A DNA stretch of 64,000 nucleotides from Candidatus Cloacimonadota bacterium (GTDB lineage Bacteria; Cloacimonadota; Cloacimonadia; Cloacimonadales; Cloacimonadaceae). The DNA is taken from assembly GCA_020532545.1 (NCBI GenBank), contig JAJBAW010000007.1:1-64000 (forward strand). The letters run 5' to 3'. Made by a program: the position numbers and the translations under genes. Below the pieces are notes generated by a model, which saw only the letters and a program-made list of their open reading frames with translations, was not told the DNA's origin and did not search any database. Positions 63,772 to 64,000 of the stretch are shown here, one piece after another. Within the stretch, counting starts at the first letter, position 1, and every line of letters starts with the position of its first letter.

Positions 63772-64000
63772 TCAGAAATTTAGTGCCCGGACGATCTGAT
63801 TATGAATCAGCTCTGGAGCTTTTAAGGCATCCAATACAAGGTATCTGGATGCGTGTTTTTTGGCAATAGATAAAAACTGCTGTCGAACCTTTTTGTGAAA
63901 AGAGATGTCTTCTTGCTCCAATCTGTCCAAATCCCGGTGATCGATGCGCTTGAAACCTTCTTCCACAGGAAGGTCTAGCAGCACCGTGAGATTGGGTACT
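63772..64000 (-). CDS. tmk: Thymidylate kinase, C-terminal part (cut by window edge)
   Basis: The frame is open to the right edge; the visible end reads VPNLTVLLDLPVEEGFKRI, then DRLEQEDISFHKKVRQQF, the lid and C-terminal helices of dTMP kinase. The P-loop and active-site half lie beyond the window. It lies upstream of ctpA on the same strand with a 15-base gap. Confidence 0.85.
   Translation of the reverse strand, partial: VPNLTVLLDLPVEEGFKRIDHRDLDRLEQEDISFHKKVRQQFLSIAKKHASRYLVLDALKAPELIHNQIVRALNF

Overview
The window looks like a chromosomal segment of an uncultured Gram-negative bacterium, most likely of the Candidatus Cloacimonadota or a neighbouring FCB-group lineage. This is an inference from gene content: three secreted proteins end in a Por/type-IX-like C-terminal module with the NPFNPST-type signature, TrmD resembles the Bacteroidetes variant, lipoproteins and an outer-membrane barrel are present, the base composition is moderate and the genes are tightly packed. 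No rRNA gene or marker placement was possible.

Layout. 1-11150 is a surface-polysaccharide locus: CapF-like and CapG-like steps of UDP-N-acetyl-L-fucosamine synthesis, a nucleotide-sugar 4-epimerase, a polysaccharide deacetylase, an LmbE-type deacetylase, a hexapeptide acyltransferase, a FabH-like/FabG-like pair, and a membrane sugar-phosphate transferase. 11750-15007 holds a duplicated DUF1538 membrane protein overlapping a gene made of three PII-like modules. 15525-22128 carries lon, a deacetylase, plsC, an outer-membrane barrel and a secreted protein. 22607-29965 has panD-panC, tRNA-Leu(UAG), tig-clpP-clpX, a lipoprotein and recQ. 30733-45190 is richer in large secreted proteins and also has a cDPGS-like GTPase, carbamate kinase, glnS and a REP-associated transposase (RAYT). 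45486-59186 is mostly housekeeping: asnB, the rpsP-khpA-rimM-trmD-rplS operon, ogt-acpS, adk, a TrkH/TrkA potassium system, a pseudouridine synthase, ribBA, and a TPM/DUF445-like pair. 59512-64000 has a GNAT protein, an amino-acid racemase, a response regulator, ctpA and the end of tmk.

The most striking content lies between and inside genes. Many intergenic stretches are built of short, imperfectly repeated words of six to eight bases, such as GCAGAT/CACAGAT, GTTAGAC/GTTTAAC, GTTTTAAG/GTTTTAAC, AATTGAG/AATGGAG, GAGTTACAA and ACCGAGAAC. Three genes for 23S-intervening-sequence/Avd-like four-helix-bundle proteins and one GxxExxY (PD-(D/E)XK-like) gene are each bracketed by inverted copies of one word family. 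The three four-helix genes use three different families. Other loci carry the inverted arms with no gene between them. Several arms supply the stop codon of the upstream gene or lie directly before the next start codon. One cluster of three families is read through in frame inside the CapF-like enzyme. I interpret these as a family of mobile, hairpin-forming elements with partly decayed members, separate from the RAYT/REP system also present here.
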